In this document: piece after piece, positions 6,294 to 15,280 of the stretch
Layout: each line of letters begins with the position of its first letter
Position numbering within the stretch: position 1 is the first letter of the stretch
Origin: Colimorpha sp045597845
GTDB lineage: Bacteria; Bacteroidota; Bacteroidia; Bacteroidales; P3
Assembly (NCBI GenBank): GCA_045597845.1
Contig: JAZLKZ010000019.1
Span: 1 to 33,493, forward strand
Length of the DNA: 33,493 bases
Direction of reading: 5' to 3'
Translations under genes and position numbers: made by a program
The notes under the pieces: model-generated
What the model saw: only the letters and a program-made list of their open reading frames with translations
Told to the model about the DNA's origin: nothing
Database searches by the model: none

Positions 6294-8390
6294 ATGGTCG
6301 ATATCCGTACAACTTCCATCGAATTTCTCAAAGGCGTGGGTCCTGCACGGGCTCAGCTTTTGCGACAGGAGTTGGACGTCGCCACTTACGAGGATTTGCT
6401 GCTCTATTTCCCGTTTCGCTATGTGGATTGCTCGCGGATTTCTTCCGTTGCCGAAGTCACGCCCGACAGTCCCTATGTGGTCCTTCGCGGCTTGATTGAC
6501 AATGTCAATGTGGTGCAGACGGGCAAGTACGCAGAGCGACTTTCCGCTCGATTTCATGACGCCACGGGTTCAGTAGAACTGGTGTGGTTTCAAGGGGTGA
6601 AATGGGTGAAAGACCGCCTCAAACCCAATGTGGAATACCAAGTGATGGGCAAGCCCTCTAACTATGGCCTTATGGTGCAACTGGTGCATCCCGATGTCGA
6701 ACCGGTCAGCTACGACGCGCCTGCGCACAGTTTCATGCCCATCTACAACACCACGGAGAAACTTAAGTCCAAGGGGCTCAATCCCAAAGGAATCGCCAAA
6801 CTTCTCGACACTCTTTTGCGGCAGGTTGAGGGCATGATTCCCGAAAATCTGCCTTTTGAGGTTGTCAATCGCTACAAACTCATCTCTCGTGCCAAGGCAT
6901 TGCACGACATCCATTTCCCCTCCGATGTTGCCACGCAGCAGGCAGCTTCTTTGCGTCTCAAATTCGAGGAACTTTTCTTCTTGCAACTTGATTTCCAATA
7001 TGGAAGAATTTCACGACAGCACTATTCCGAAGGTCGGATTTTTGCAGAGGTAGGGGAGAAGTTCAACCGTTTTTATTCCGAAAAACTGCCTTTCCCGCTG
7101 ACGGGAGCCCAGAAGCGTGTGGTTCGCGAGATCCGCAACGATATGCGCAGCGGCCGCCAGATGAACCGTCTCCTTCAGGGCGATGTGGGTAGTGGCAAAA
7201 CGCTTGTCGCCTTGCTTACCATGCTTCTTGCGGTCGATAATGGTTTCCAGGCTTGCCTCATGGCACCTACCGAAATCCTTGCCTCTCAGCACTATCAGAA
7301 TTTTTTGCGGATGCTCGATGGCTTGGGTCTCGAAGTGGCTTTGCTGACGGGAAGCGTCAGGACGGCGCAACGCAGAAAAATCAAGGAAGGGCTTCTTTCA
7401 GGAGCCATACAGATACTTATCGGAACCCACGCCCTTATCGAAGACGAAGTCCAATTTGCATCTTTGGGCTATGTGGTTATCGACGAGCAGCACCGCTTTG
7501 GTGTGCAGCAGCGTGCCAAGCTTTGGTCCAAGAGCGCTGTGCCACCGCATGTACTGGTCATGACCGCAACGCCCATTCCTCGCACACTCTCCATGACCCT
7601 CTATGGCGACCTCGATTGCTCAGTGATTGACGAGTTGCCTCCGGGACGCCAACCCATCAAGACCATCCATGCAACCGATGCCAAACGCGTGGTTGTGTTC
7701 GATTTCATGAAAAAACAGATTGCTCTCGGTCGACAGGTCTATGTGGTCTATCCGCTTATCAGCGAGTCTGATTCGCTTGACCTAAAGGATCTTATGGATG
7801 GATATGAAAGCATTTCGCGCGATTTTCCCATGCCGCAGTATCAGGTCAGTATCGTTCACGGTCAGATGGACGCAGAGACCAAAGCCTATGAGATGGATCG
7901 TTTCAAGCGTGGCGAGACCCATATCATGGTCAGTACCACGGTGATAGAGGTTGGCGTAGATGTGCCCAACGCTACCGTCATGGTCATTGAAAATGCCGAA
8001 CGGTTTGGTCTCAGTCAGCTCCACCAGCTCCGAGGCAGAGTGGGTAGGGGTGGCGGCCAGTCCTATTGTATCCTTATGACCAAGGAAAAACTGAGCAGCA
8101 ACGCTCGCGAGCGTATCAATACCATGGTGGCCACCTGCGACGGTTTCAAGATTGCCGAGGCGGACCTCCGTCTGCGTGGACCGGGAGATATCGAAGGCAT
8201 CCAGCAGAGCGGCATTCTCGACCTCCACATTGCCGACATCGTGACCGACGAACCTCTCGTGCGAGCCACCCGCGACACCGTCCGAGACATTCTCGATGCC
8301 GATCCCGACCTCCAACAGCCCTCCAACCGCGTCCTCCGCTATCATATCGAAACCCTCAAGACCAAACCTCGTTGGGGAAAAATCAGTTAA
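6294..8390 (+). CDS. recG: ATP-dependent DNA helicase RecG
   Basis: The 698-residue protein has the full RecG layout: an N-terminal wedge (OB fold, about 60-160) that splits forks, then a superfamily 2 helicase with Walker A GDVGSGKT near residue 297, the DEQH box in VIDEQHRFG near 398, motif III TATPIPRTLSMTLYG, and C-terminal VEVGVDVPNATVMVIE and QLHQLRGRVGRG motifs. It rescues stalled replication forks and branch-migrates Holliday junctions. The family is usually about 690-700 residues, so it is full length. The start at 6294 is followed by the IEFLKGVGPARAQLL helix-hairpin seen in RecG. It lies between coaD and a GNAT gene 13 bases downstream. Confidence 0.96.
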   Translation: MVDIRTTSIEFLKGVGPARAQLLRQELDVATYEDLLLYFPFRYVDCSRISSVAEVTPDSPYVVLRGLIDNVNVVQTGKYAERLSARFHDATGSVELVWFQGVKWVKDRLKPNVEYQVMGKPSNYGLMVQLVHPDVEPVSYDAPAHSFMPIYNTTEKLKSKGLNPKGIAKLLDTLLRQVEGMIPENLPFEVVNRYKLISRAKALHDIHFPSDVATQQAASLRLKFEELFFLQLDFQYGRISRQHYSEGRIFAEVGEKFNRFYSEKLPFPLTGAQKRVVREIRNDMRSGRQMNRLLQGDVGSGKTLVALLTMLLAVDNGFQACLMAPTEILASQHYQNFLRMLDGLGLEVALLTGSVRTAQRRKIKEGLLSGAIQILIGTHALIEDEVQFASLGYVVIDEQHRFGVQQRAKLWSKSAVPPHVLVMTATPIPRTLSMTLYGDLDCSVIDELPPGRQPIKTIHATDAKRVVVFDFMKKQIALGRQVYVVYPLISESDSLDLKDLMDGYESISRDFPMPQYQVSIVHGQMDAETKAYEMDRFKRGETHIMVSTTVIEVGVDVPNATVMVIENAERFGLSQLHQLRGRVGRGGGQSYCILMTKEKLSSNARERINTMVATCDGFKIAEADLRLRGPGDIEGIQQSGILDLHIADIVTDEPLVRATRDTVRDILDADPDLQQPSNRVLRYHIETLKTKPRWGKIS

Positions 8391-8403
8391 AAAAACAATT
8401 TGA

Positions 8404-8796
8404 ATGACACTTCAAGCCGTAGATAAAAGCATCTTTGTTGATGGACAGCTGCAACTCGCCTGCGTTGACGACAACCAGCAGGTGGTGGGCTGTATCGACC
8501 TTTACAACTACGACCCTATCAACCAACGTGTGGAAGTGGGCATTGTGGTGGAAAAATCCCACCGGCATCAAGGAATCGGTACCGCTATATTACAGGAACT
8601 CGACAGATTCTGTTCCAACCACTTCCATATCCACCAAATCTACTGCGACGTACTTGAAAGCAACACGGTCAGCCGTGCGCTCTTCCAAAAGGCGGGATAC
8701 ACGCTCTGTGGCACCTTCTCTCAATGGGTGCTTACCCAAAATGGTTATCAGACAGTACTCCGTTTTCATAAAATATTGAATGGTAATAGACTGTAA
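8404..8796 (+). CDS. GNAT-family N-acetyltransferase
   Basis: A 130-residue acetyl-CoA-dependent acetyltransferase. The core motif A is VEVGIVVEKSHRHQGIGTAIL, with Q-G-I-G as the pyrophosphate-binding loop, followed by the motif B region NTVSRALFQKAGYTL. The pattern resembles the RimJ/SpeG-like branch, but the substrate cannot be told from sequence. It begins 13 bases after recG and ends 17 bases before mltG, so it is probably co-transcribed with both. The length is short for a RimJ-type protein (about 160-180), which means the N-terminal strand is lost or the fold is minimal. No signal peptide. Confidence 0.85.
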   Translation: MTLQAVDKSIFVDGQLQLACVDDNQQVVGCIDLYNYDPINQRVEVGIVVEKSHRHQGIGTAILQELDRFCSNHFHIHQIYCDVLESNTVSRALFQKAGYTLCGTFSQWVLTQNGYQTVLRFHKILNGNRL

Positions 8797-8813
8797 AACT
8801 ATCAATTATCAAG

Positions 8814-9890
8814 ATGGCTACAAAAAAAACTCCAAAAACCAAGAAGAAAACAACGAAGAAGCGTAAGCTCAAAATCGCCAAGAAATCCAGACCATTGCTC
8901 CTCTTTTTATTGGCTGTGATAGTTGCTGCTGTCGCCGCCTTGCTGATTCTCGTGCCCCGCACCAAGAACCCAGAAGAGGTTCGCATCTACATTCCCACGG
9001 GAAGCACCTACGACGCTGTTGTCGATAGCCTCAAGGCGCACGACTGTATGCCGTCGCTATCCACTTTTTCGATGCTTTCCACGGCACGAAACTACCGCAA
9101 TCACGTCAAGGGCGGCAGCTATGTTGTCAAACCCGAGATGAGTTTGCTGCGCCTCGTCAATAAGCTCCGTTCCGGCAACCAAGATGCCATCCGACTTACC
9201 ATCAACAAGCAGCGCACGCCGCAGCAACTTTGCGACTACCTCGCTACCAAGCTGGAGTTCAGCGCCGACTCGTTGCTATCCTTGTTGCAAAATGACAGTG
9301 TTTGCGCCTCTTACGGATATACGCCACAAAGCATTATCGCCATGTTTCCGCAGAATACCTATGATGTTTATTGGAACATCACACCTGAGAAATTGCTGGG
9401 CAGGATGTTGAAGGAGTCCAACACGTTCTGGAACGAGCAGCGACTCGCCGCCTGTCAGAATCTCATGCTCACCACCACGCAGGTGGTAACACTCGCTTCC
9501 ATCGTTGAGGAGGAAACCAATCAGAACGAAGAAAAACCGTTGATTGCCAGTGTCTATCTCAACCGATTCCGCAAAGGCATGCTGCTTCAGGCCGACCCTA
9601 CCGCACGCTATGCCGCTGGCGATTTTACGCTCCAGCGCATTACCGTCGCCCAAACTTCCCTCGATTCGCCCTACAACACCTACCGATATAAGGGATTGCC
9701 TCCGGGACCCATCTGTATTCCTTCCACCGCCAGCATCGATGCCGTGCTCGAAAATAGGCAGACTAACTACCTCTATTTCTGTGCCAAAGAGGATTTCTCA
9801 GGCCATCATAACTTTGCCACTACCCTCGCAGAACATCTCCTCAACGCAGCCCGATTCCACAAAGCCCTCAACGCGCGAGGAATTAAGTAA
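8814..9890 (+). CDS. mltG: Endolytic murein transglycosylase MltG
   Basis: Cleaves nascent glycan strands at the inner membrane and so ends peptidoglycan polymerisation. The 358-residue protein has a very basic N-terminus (residues 2-25, many K), one membrane helix at about 27-48, a LysM-like segment and the YceG/MltG domain with ASIVEEETNQNEEKPLIASV; E232 of this motif corresponds to the catalytic glutamate of the E. coli enzyme. LQADPTARYA and PPGPICIPSTASIDAVL are also family hallmarks. The basic start keeps the tail in the cytosol. It follows the GNAT gene by 17 bases and shares its likely operon with recG. Confidence 0.93.
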   Translation: MATKKTPKTKKKTTKKRKLKIAKKSRPLLLFLLAVIVAAVAALLILVPRTKNPEEVRIYIPTGSTYDAVVDSLKAHDCMPSLSTFSMLSTARNYRNHVKGGSYVVKPEMSLLRLVNKLRSGNQDAIRLTINKQRTPQQLCDYLATKLEFSADSLLSLLQNDSVCASYGYTPQSIIAMFPQNTYDVYWNITPEKLLGRMLKESNTFWNEQRLAACQNLMLTTTQVVTLASIVEEETNQNEEKPLIASVYLNRFRKGMLLQADPTARYAAGDFTLQRITVAQTSLDSPYNTYRYKGLPPGPICIPSTASIDAVLENRQTNYLYFCAKEDFSGHHNFATTLAEHLLNAARFHKALNARGIK

Positions 9891-10228
9891 GTACTTGTAT
9901 TTGTTTAATTCAACGCAAAAGTAGAAGAAGAGACTCTTGATGTTGTCGTGATTGCTTCTTTTCCTCGTAGCCGTCGCTTCGGCTCAAAACGAAAATTTTG
10001 CAATACGTCATGCAATTCAGGATTCTCATACTTGGTTATTGACTATGATTCATTGGGTGTGGAAAGAGGTTCAATGAGAACAAAGACAAACTCAGCTACA
10101 ACCCTCAATGCAATGTTTTGTACATCGCCTAACAAGCGTAATCGGATGTGGCTGATTTCAACCTTTTTTTGTTAATAAGTGTATTATATATATATATTGC
10201 AAATCGTTGATTTGTTGTAATTTTACAA
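9891..10228. other. Intergenic stretch with a possible decayed ORF on the minus strand
   Basis: A weak minus-strand frame runs from about 10166 down to TAA at 9905-9907 with only one internal stop (TAG at 10043-10045), reading in part NPELHDVLQNFRF and GKEAITTTSRVSSS. It has no start, and I cannot assign a family. It may be a remnant of an old gene or of a mobile element, or chance. A T8 tract lies at 10162-10168. The last 30 bases before the TPR gene are AT-rich, with TAATTTTA at 10218-10225 a poor match to a -7 box. Confidence 0.3.
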
Positions 10229-13200
10229 ATGAATTTGATAATTTGTAAAATTATGCAACGTATTGGAATACTTGTATTTGTTGGACTATTGCTCTGTTCT
10301 GGCTCAGTTGTATTGGGTCAAAAAGTCACTACCTCGCAAGGTCAGCAGCTGTCGTTTGAAAACGCAGAGGATCTTTTCCGTAAGGAGAAGTATGCTTCGG
10401 CACAGTTTCAGTTCGACCAGATAGAGAAAACCTCCTCGGGCACCCTCACCGCCGCCGATGCCTGCTTTTATGCCGCCGTCTGTTCCGAGAAGCTTGGAAA
10501 CAATGATGCCATCAACCGTCTGCAGCGGTTCATGACAGCGTATCCCCAGAGTAGCCACCTCAACATGGCTCGCTTCTATATGGGCAACTGCTACTACCGC
10601 AACAAAGACTACTCCAACGCTTTTCTTTATTACGGCAAGGTGAAAAAAAACGATGTGGATTATGGATGCCGTAGCGAGTATGATTTCAAGATGGGCTATT
10701 GCTGCCTGAACATGAACAACAACGAGCAGGCGAAACGCCATTTTGAGCAACTGATGGACGGCAAGTCGAAATACAGCAACGCAGCCCGTTATTATTACGC
10801 CCACATCCAATACCAGCAAGGCGAATATGACCTGTCGCTCAAGAACTTCGAACTGCTTAAGAACGACCACAATTTCGCCAAGATTGTACCAAACTACATT
10901 GTGCGTCTCTATTACTACCTGGGACGCGAGGATGAGATGCTCCAGATGGCTCCCGCTTTGATTCAGAGCCAAGATGTCTATAAGGAACCTGAAGTCCACC
11001 AGATGGTCGCTGAGGTCTATTACAAACGTGGCAACTACGCCAACGCTTTGCAGCATTACCATGCCGCCGCCGGCGTTGACGGCAGCAGTGCCATCGACTC
11101 CAAGGGAATGTGCTCCAAGCAGGACTGCTTCTACCAGATGGGCTTTTGCCACTACAAACTCGGCGCATACGACTCTGCCGCCGTATATCTCGGCAAGAAG
11201 ACCGTTTGCAACGACAGCGTGGCGCAGAACGCGCTCTACCTTTTGGGCGATTGTCATATCAAGATGAACCAGAAAGAGGATGCGCTTGCCGCTTTCCGAC
11301 AGGCCGCCAACATGGATTACAATCGTAAAATCAAGGACGATGCCCAGTTCCAGGTGGCCAAACTTAGCTGCGAACTCAACAAAAACACCTATAACGAGTC
11401 CATACGTCAGCTCCAGAAATATCTGGAACAGCACAAAAACACCGAGCACAAGGCCGAGATACAGGAGATACTGGCGTCGCTCTACCTCACCACCCGCAAT
11501 TACAAAGACGCTTACGACCTTATTGAGAGCATTCCCGACAAGAACGCGGCTCTCAACCAAGCCTATCAGCGTATTGCCATCAATCGTGGCATTGAAATCT
11601 TTAACACGGGAAGGGTAAATGCCGCCGCCCCGTATTTCCAGAAGGCCATGACGATCAACGCAACCCCCAAGGTTACCGCTGACGCATACTATCTTTATGC
11701 CGAATCGCAATATCGTATGGGGAAATATGCGGAAGCCTCTAAGGCAATGGATCGTTTCTTGCTGGGCAGCTACGCCAAGACTTCGCCTTACTATCTGCAG
11801 GCGCTCTACACCGAGGGCTACATACGTATGCAATTGGAGGATTATGACGACGCCTATGATGCTTTCGCTAAATTCGCGCAACAGGCGAAGGATGTGGAAC
11901 CTCGTCAGATGCAGGATGTCTATAACCGCATGGGCGACTGCAAATATGTCGGCAAGGCTTTTAACGACGCCATCTCGAATTACAACTACGTTATCAACGC
12001 CAAAGGCAAGGACGCCGACTATGCCACCTATCAGAAGGCGTTGTGCTATGGCGCTTTGGGAAAATATCCCGAAAAGTTGAACAACCTCAACTATATCTTT
12101 GAAAAATTCACCAACTCACAGTACGCCTCCAAGGCCACTTTTGAGATTGGAAAGACTTATCTCTTGTGCGACAATACTGATATGTCGTTGCTTTACTACG
12201 GTAATTTTATCAAGAAGTACCCCGACAACTCCCAGGTCAAGTCGGCGTTGCTGGACATGGGTCTGATTTACTACAATACAGGCCGTAATGCCGAGGCTTT
12301 GCAGACCTTCGATCGTTTGCTTACCGACTATGCCGGCACCGACGAGGCTCGTGACGCATTGAACACCGTTAAGAATATCTACATCAGCGAAAACCGTGTG
12401 GATGAGTACTTCGGCTATGTGAAGAGCGCTGCAAAGATTTCCGTTCCTACTTTGGAACAGGACAGCACCATCTACCTTGCTGCAGAAGACCGCTACATGG
12501 AAGGACGTTACGAAGAAGCCGTTACTGCTTTGGAAAACTACCTCAAGAAATTCCCCAACGGGTTGTTCTCGCTCAAGGCGCACTACTATGCTGCTGATGC
12601 CTATTTCCGCACAGGTCAGAACGAGGCTGCCTTGGCGCACTATGAGGAAGTTGCCGTCGCTCCCAAGAACCAATACTCCGAGCTTTCGCTCTACAATGCG
12701 GCCAATATCGCATACAACCTCGGCAACTACACCAAATCCTTGGATTTGTATTCCCGTTTGGTGGAGAACTCGGAGAACGACAATAGCCGCCTGCAAGGTC
12801 GTTTGGGTCTTATGAGAAGCTATGTGGCGCTCGCTTCCAACTGCGAGGTGGTCAATTCCGCTAACGAATTGCTTGCCGACAGCAAAATCTCCATAGCACT
12901 CAAGGAGGAGGCTTTGATGAGCAAGGCAAGAGCTTATGCTGCCATGAACATGTCTGATAGCTCGTTGATGGTTTACAACCAATTGTTGAAGGCTTCCAAT
13001 GGCGAGTATGCCGCCGAGGCCGCCTTCCGTCAGGCTGAATACCAATTAATGAAGGGCGACTACGCCACCGCCGAGCGCAGCATCGACAAGATTGTCTCCA
13101 ATCCGCAGAGCGACTATTGGCTGGCGAGGACATTCATCTTGTGGGCCGACGTCTATGCCGCCAAGGGCAACAACCTGCAGGCCAAGCTGACTTTGCAGAG

Positions 13201-13327
13201 CATCATTGATGGATACGACGGCGAAGACCTTGTGCGTCTGGCTACCGAGAAACGTGACGCAATTATTGCCGCTGAAACTCCAGAACCACAGCCCGAAGAA
13301 AACCCAATAACGATTACGATAGATTAA
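10229..13327 (+). CDS. Large periplasmic TPR-repeat protein
   Basis: The 1032-residue product has a signal peptide (residues 1-31, ending VVLGQ) and then helical repeats over nearly the whole length. Repeat signatures such as ADACFYAAVCSEKLG, NMARFYMGNCYYRNKDYSNA, SEYDFKMGYCCLNMN, QEDAYDAFAKFAQQAK-type helices and TDEARDALNTVKNIYIS recur with TPR spacing. Its C-terminus ends in ENPITITID after a P/E-rich linker. Such giant TPR proteins are typical of Bacteroidales, and periplasmic scaffold or envelope-assembly roles are likely but not proven. ATG 10253 (M9) is an alternative start that gives a tidier signal peptide. The next gene, a plug-less barrel, begins 93 bases downstream, so the two may act together in the envelope. 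Confidence 0.85.
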   Translation: MNLIICKIMQRIGILVFVGLLLCSGSVVLGQKVTTSQGQQLSFENAEDLFRKEKYASAQFQFDQIEKTSSGTLTAADACFYAAVCSEKLGNNDAINRLQRFMTAYPQSSHLNMARFYMGNCYYRNKDYSNAFLYYGKVKKNDVDYGCRSEYDFKMGYCCLNMNNNEQAKRHFEQLMDGKSKYSNAARYYYAHIQYQQGEYDLSLKNFELLKNDHNFAKIVPNYIVRLYYYLGREDEMLQMAPALIQSQDVYKEPEVHQMVAEVYYKRGNYANALQHYHAAAGVDGSSAIDSKGMCSKQDCFYQMGFCHYKLGAYDSAAVYLGKKTVCNDSVAQNALYLLGDCHIKMNQKEDALAAFRQAANMDYNRKIKDDAQFQVAKLSCELNKNTYNESIRQLQKYLEQHKNTEHKAEIQEILASLYLTTRNYKDAYDLIESIPDKNAALNQAYQRIAINRGIEIFNTGRVNAAAPYFQKAMTINATPKVTADAYYLYAESQYRMGKYAEASKAMDRFLLGSYAKTSPYYLQALYTEGYIRMQLEDYDDAYDAFAKFAQQAKDVEPRQMQDVYNRMGDCKYVGKAFNDAISNYNYVINAKGKDADYATYQKALCYGALGKYPEKLNNLNYIFEKFTNSQYASKATFEIGKTYLLCDNTDMSLLYYGNFIKKYPDNSQVKSALLDMGLIYYNTGRNAEALQTFDRLLTDYAGTDEARDALNTVKNIYISENRVDEYFGYVKSAAKISVPTLEQDSTIYLAAEDRYMEGRYEEAVTALENYLKKFPNGLFSLKAHYYAADAYFRTGQNEAALAHYEEVAVAPKNQYSELSLYNAANIAYNLGNYTKSLDLYSRLVENSENDNSRLQGRLGLMRSYVALASNCEVVNSANELLADSKISIALKEEALMSKARAYAAMNMSDSSLMVYNQLLKASNGEYAAEAAFRQAEYQLMKGDYATAERSIDKIVSNPQSDYWLARTFILWADVYAAKGNNLQAKLTLQSIIDGYDGEDLVRLATEKRDAIIAAETPEPQPEENPITITID

Positions 13328-13419
13328 AGATTTGAAGGATGGAAGATTAAAACGGCGAGTCGTAATGCAGTCTCTCACCCTTCATAATTATGAATTGTCA
13401 AATATCAATTACCAATTAT

Positions 13420-15201
13420 ATGAATTCTTTGTTTAGAAAGCTTTTACCTGTTGCACTGCTTGCCTTGTCGGTTTCCGCTGTGGCTCAGAATGATGATGTC
13501 TACAACGAAAACGTGATTGTTACAGGAAACTACAAGCCTGTGTTGGAGGACCATCAGAAAATTAATGTAGCGCCAACAATAGTAGATACCGCCACGAAAC
13601 TGCAGCACTCGTTCAACTATAAGATCAATCCCACGAGAATGTCATCGTTCTACGAGCCTTCGCGCATCAAGGCCGCCAATGTGATTGGCGAACCCAAGAC
13701 GCGTCTGTACAACAATTATGTCCGTATGGGATTTGGCAACTATTGGACACCGTTGCTGGATGTTTTCTACAACTCCACCACCTCCAAGAACCTCAACTAT
13801 GGCGCCAACGTTTCGCACCTGTCGTCTTGGGGTACTTTGGGCGACAAGGATGTTCCTGAAAGTTACTATGGCTCCAACCAGAATTCTTTGACCACGGTTT
13901 CCGCATTTGGAAAATATATCTATAAAGAAAAACTGCAGTTTTCGGCCGACCTGAGATATCAGAACGACTACAACCTCTACTATGGATTCAACGACAGTCA
14001 GTTAGATGCATTTGTTCTGTCGCGTGGCGACTTCTCGAAAAAGGAATATCGCGCATGCTACAATTTTGCCGGTCTCAACGCAGGTGTCAAGAAGATTGCC
14101 GCCGGTGGGTGGGGATACAATGCCCAAGTCAACTTTGCCGACCTTTGGTCCACTTACAACCGCAATGAGATGAATCTCAACCTTGAGGGTACTATTTCGC
14201 ACAAAATCAAGTTGGGACAGAAGTTGCAGCCAACCGCCGCTTTGCGTCTCCAGTTGGGTCATTTCTGGCAGCATTTCGATCCAGAGACCATGCCCTTTGG
14301 CTATGACGCAGAAAGTGGATTGCCTTCGAAAATCGACACAGCCCGAGGCTTCTTCGCTTTTAATCCTAACATCTCCGCAGCCATCTCGGGGTTTCAGTTG
14401 CATGTTGGTTTGACGGGCGCTTTCGACTATTTCACCGATCCCCGCGACATGTCGTTCTATCTCTTCCCCGATGTTACCGTGTCACGCAACTTCTTCCGTG
14501 AAACCCTTGGCTTGACATTAGGTGCGGTGGGCAATGTTGCACCTGTGAGTTGGAATGCCATTCGGCTCAAGAACCCCTACACTATGCCCGACGCGGAATC
14601 CCGCCTAACGCGTCATTATGATTTCTTTGCGCAGGCTCGCTATTCTCTTACGCGCAAATTGCAGTTCAATCTCAAGGCAAGCTACAATCTTTGGTACGAC
14701 TATCTCTCGTTTATGTTGGCTGACAGCTACATGCTCAACAATGTATTCCAACCTAAATATGAATGTTTCAACCAATTGGTGCTCCGTGGCGATGTTGCTT
14801 TTGTAAACGATGAGATGATTGCCATAGAGTTGGGTGGCACCTATTACAAAGGTAAAGGTTTGGAACCCGACACTTTGCCGGGTTTGTATCATCCCTCCTT
14901 TGACGCGCATTTGAACATTCATCTCAACTATCACGACAAGATTCTCGTTCATCTTCAGGGATTGGTGCTGAGCAAGATGAATGCCGCTTTTGCCTACGAT
15001 GCCGCAAATCAGAAATATGAAACCACTGTTACCGTGCCGATGCGCTATGGTGTAAATCTTGAAGTGGAGTATCGTCATTCCAAAGCACTCAGTTTCTTCA
15101 TCAAGGCTGACAACCTCGCTTTCCAACGTTATTACTATTGGCAGAACTACCCAAGTCCCAAGGCGCTTTTTATGGGAGGCTTGACTTATACCATTCATTA
15201 A
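13420..15201 (+). CDS. TonB-receptor-like outer-membrane beta-barrel protein without a plug domain
   Basis: The 593-residue product starts with a signal peptide (residues 1-23, MNSLFRKLLPVALLALSVSA, cleaved near VAQN). A short N-terminal stretch ENVIVTGNYKPVL resembles the TonB-receptor V-x-V-T-G segment, but the plug domain is missing and strands begin at once. The rest alternates aromatic and polar residues over about 20 strands, ending in a strand LFMGGLTYTIH. No TonB box or ligand motif is recognisable. An earlier ATG at 13390 would extend it by 10 residues, but 13420 begins the signal peptide proper. Its tight link to the upstream TPR gene and downstream folC is inferred to be an operon. 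Confidence 0.75.
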   Translation: MNSLFRKLLPVALLALSVSAVAQNDDVYNENVIVTGNYKPVLEDHQKINVAPTIVDTATKLQHSFNYKINPTRMSSFYEPSRIKAANVIGEPKTRLYNNYVRMGFGNYWTPLLDVFYNSTTSKNLNYGANVSHLSSWGTLGDKDVPESYYGSNQNSLTTVSAFGKYIYKEKLQFSADLRYQNDYNLYYGFNDSQLDAFVLSRGDFSKKEYRACYNFAGLNAGVKKIAAGGWGYNAQVNFADLWSTYNRNEMNLNLEGTISHKIKLGQKLQPTAALRLQLGHFWQHFDPETMPFGYDAESGLPSKIDTARGFFAFNPNISAAISGFQLHVGLTGAFDYFTDPRDMSFYLFPDVTVSRNFFRETLGLTLGAVGNVAPVSWNAIRLKNPYTMPDAESRLTRHYDFFAQARYSLTRKLQFNLKASYNLWYDYLSFMLADSYMLNNVFQPKYECFNQLVLRGDVAFVNDEMIAIELGGTYYKGKGLEPDTLPGLYHPSFDAHLNIHLNYHDKILVHLQGLVLSKMNAAFAYDAANQKYETTVTVPMRYGVNLEVEYRHSKALSFFIKADNLAFQRYYYWQNYPSPKALFMGGLTYTIH

Positions 15202-15280
15202 TGAGCGACCGGTGTGCTTGCGGATTTCCGGAGAAAACTGGAATGTTCGACGGAGCATCAATTATCAACTGACAATTATC

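Noticed and set aside
9948..10175. A 75-codon GTG-started frame on the plus strand
   Set aside because: Cysteine- and arginine-rich with no family, and no promoter or leader that would support it.
10304..11881. A 525-codon open frame on the minus strand
   Set aside because: It lies fully antisense to the TPR-protein gene, whose repeats and signal peptide are unmistakable. The frame has no recognisable domain and mirrors the coding bias of the plus strand.
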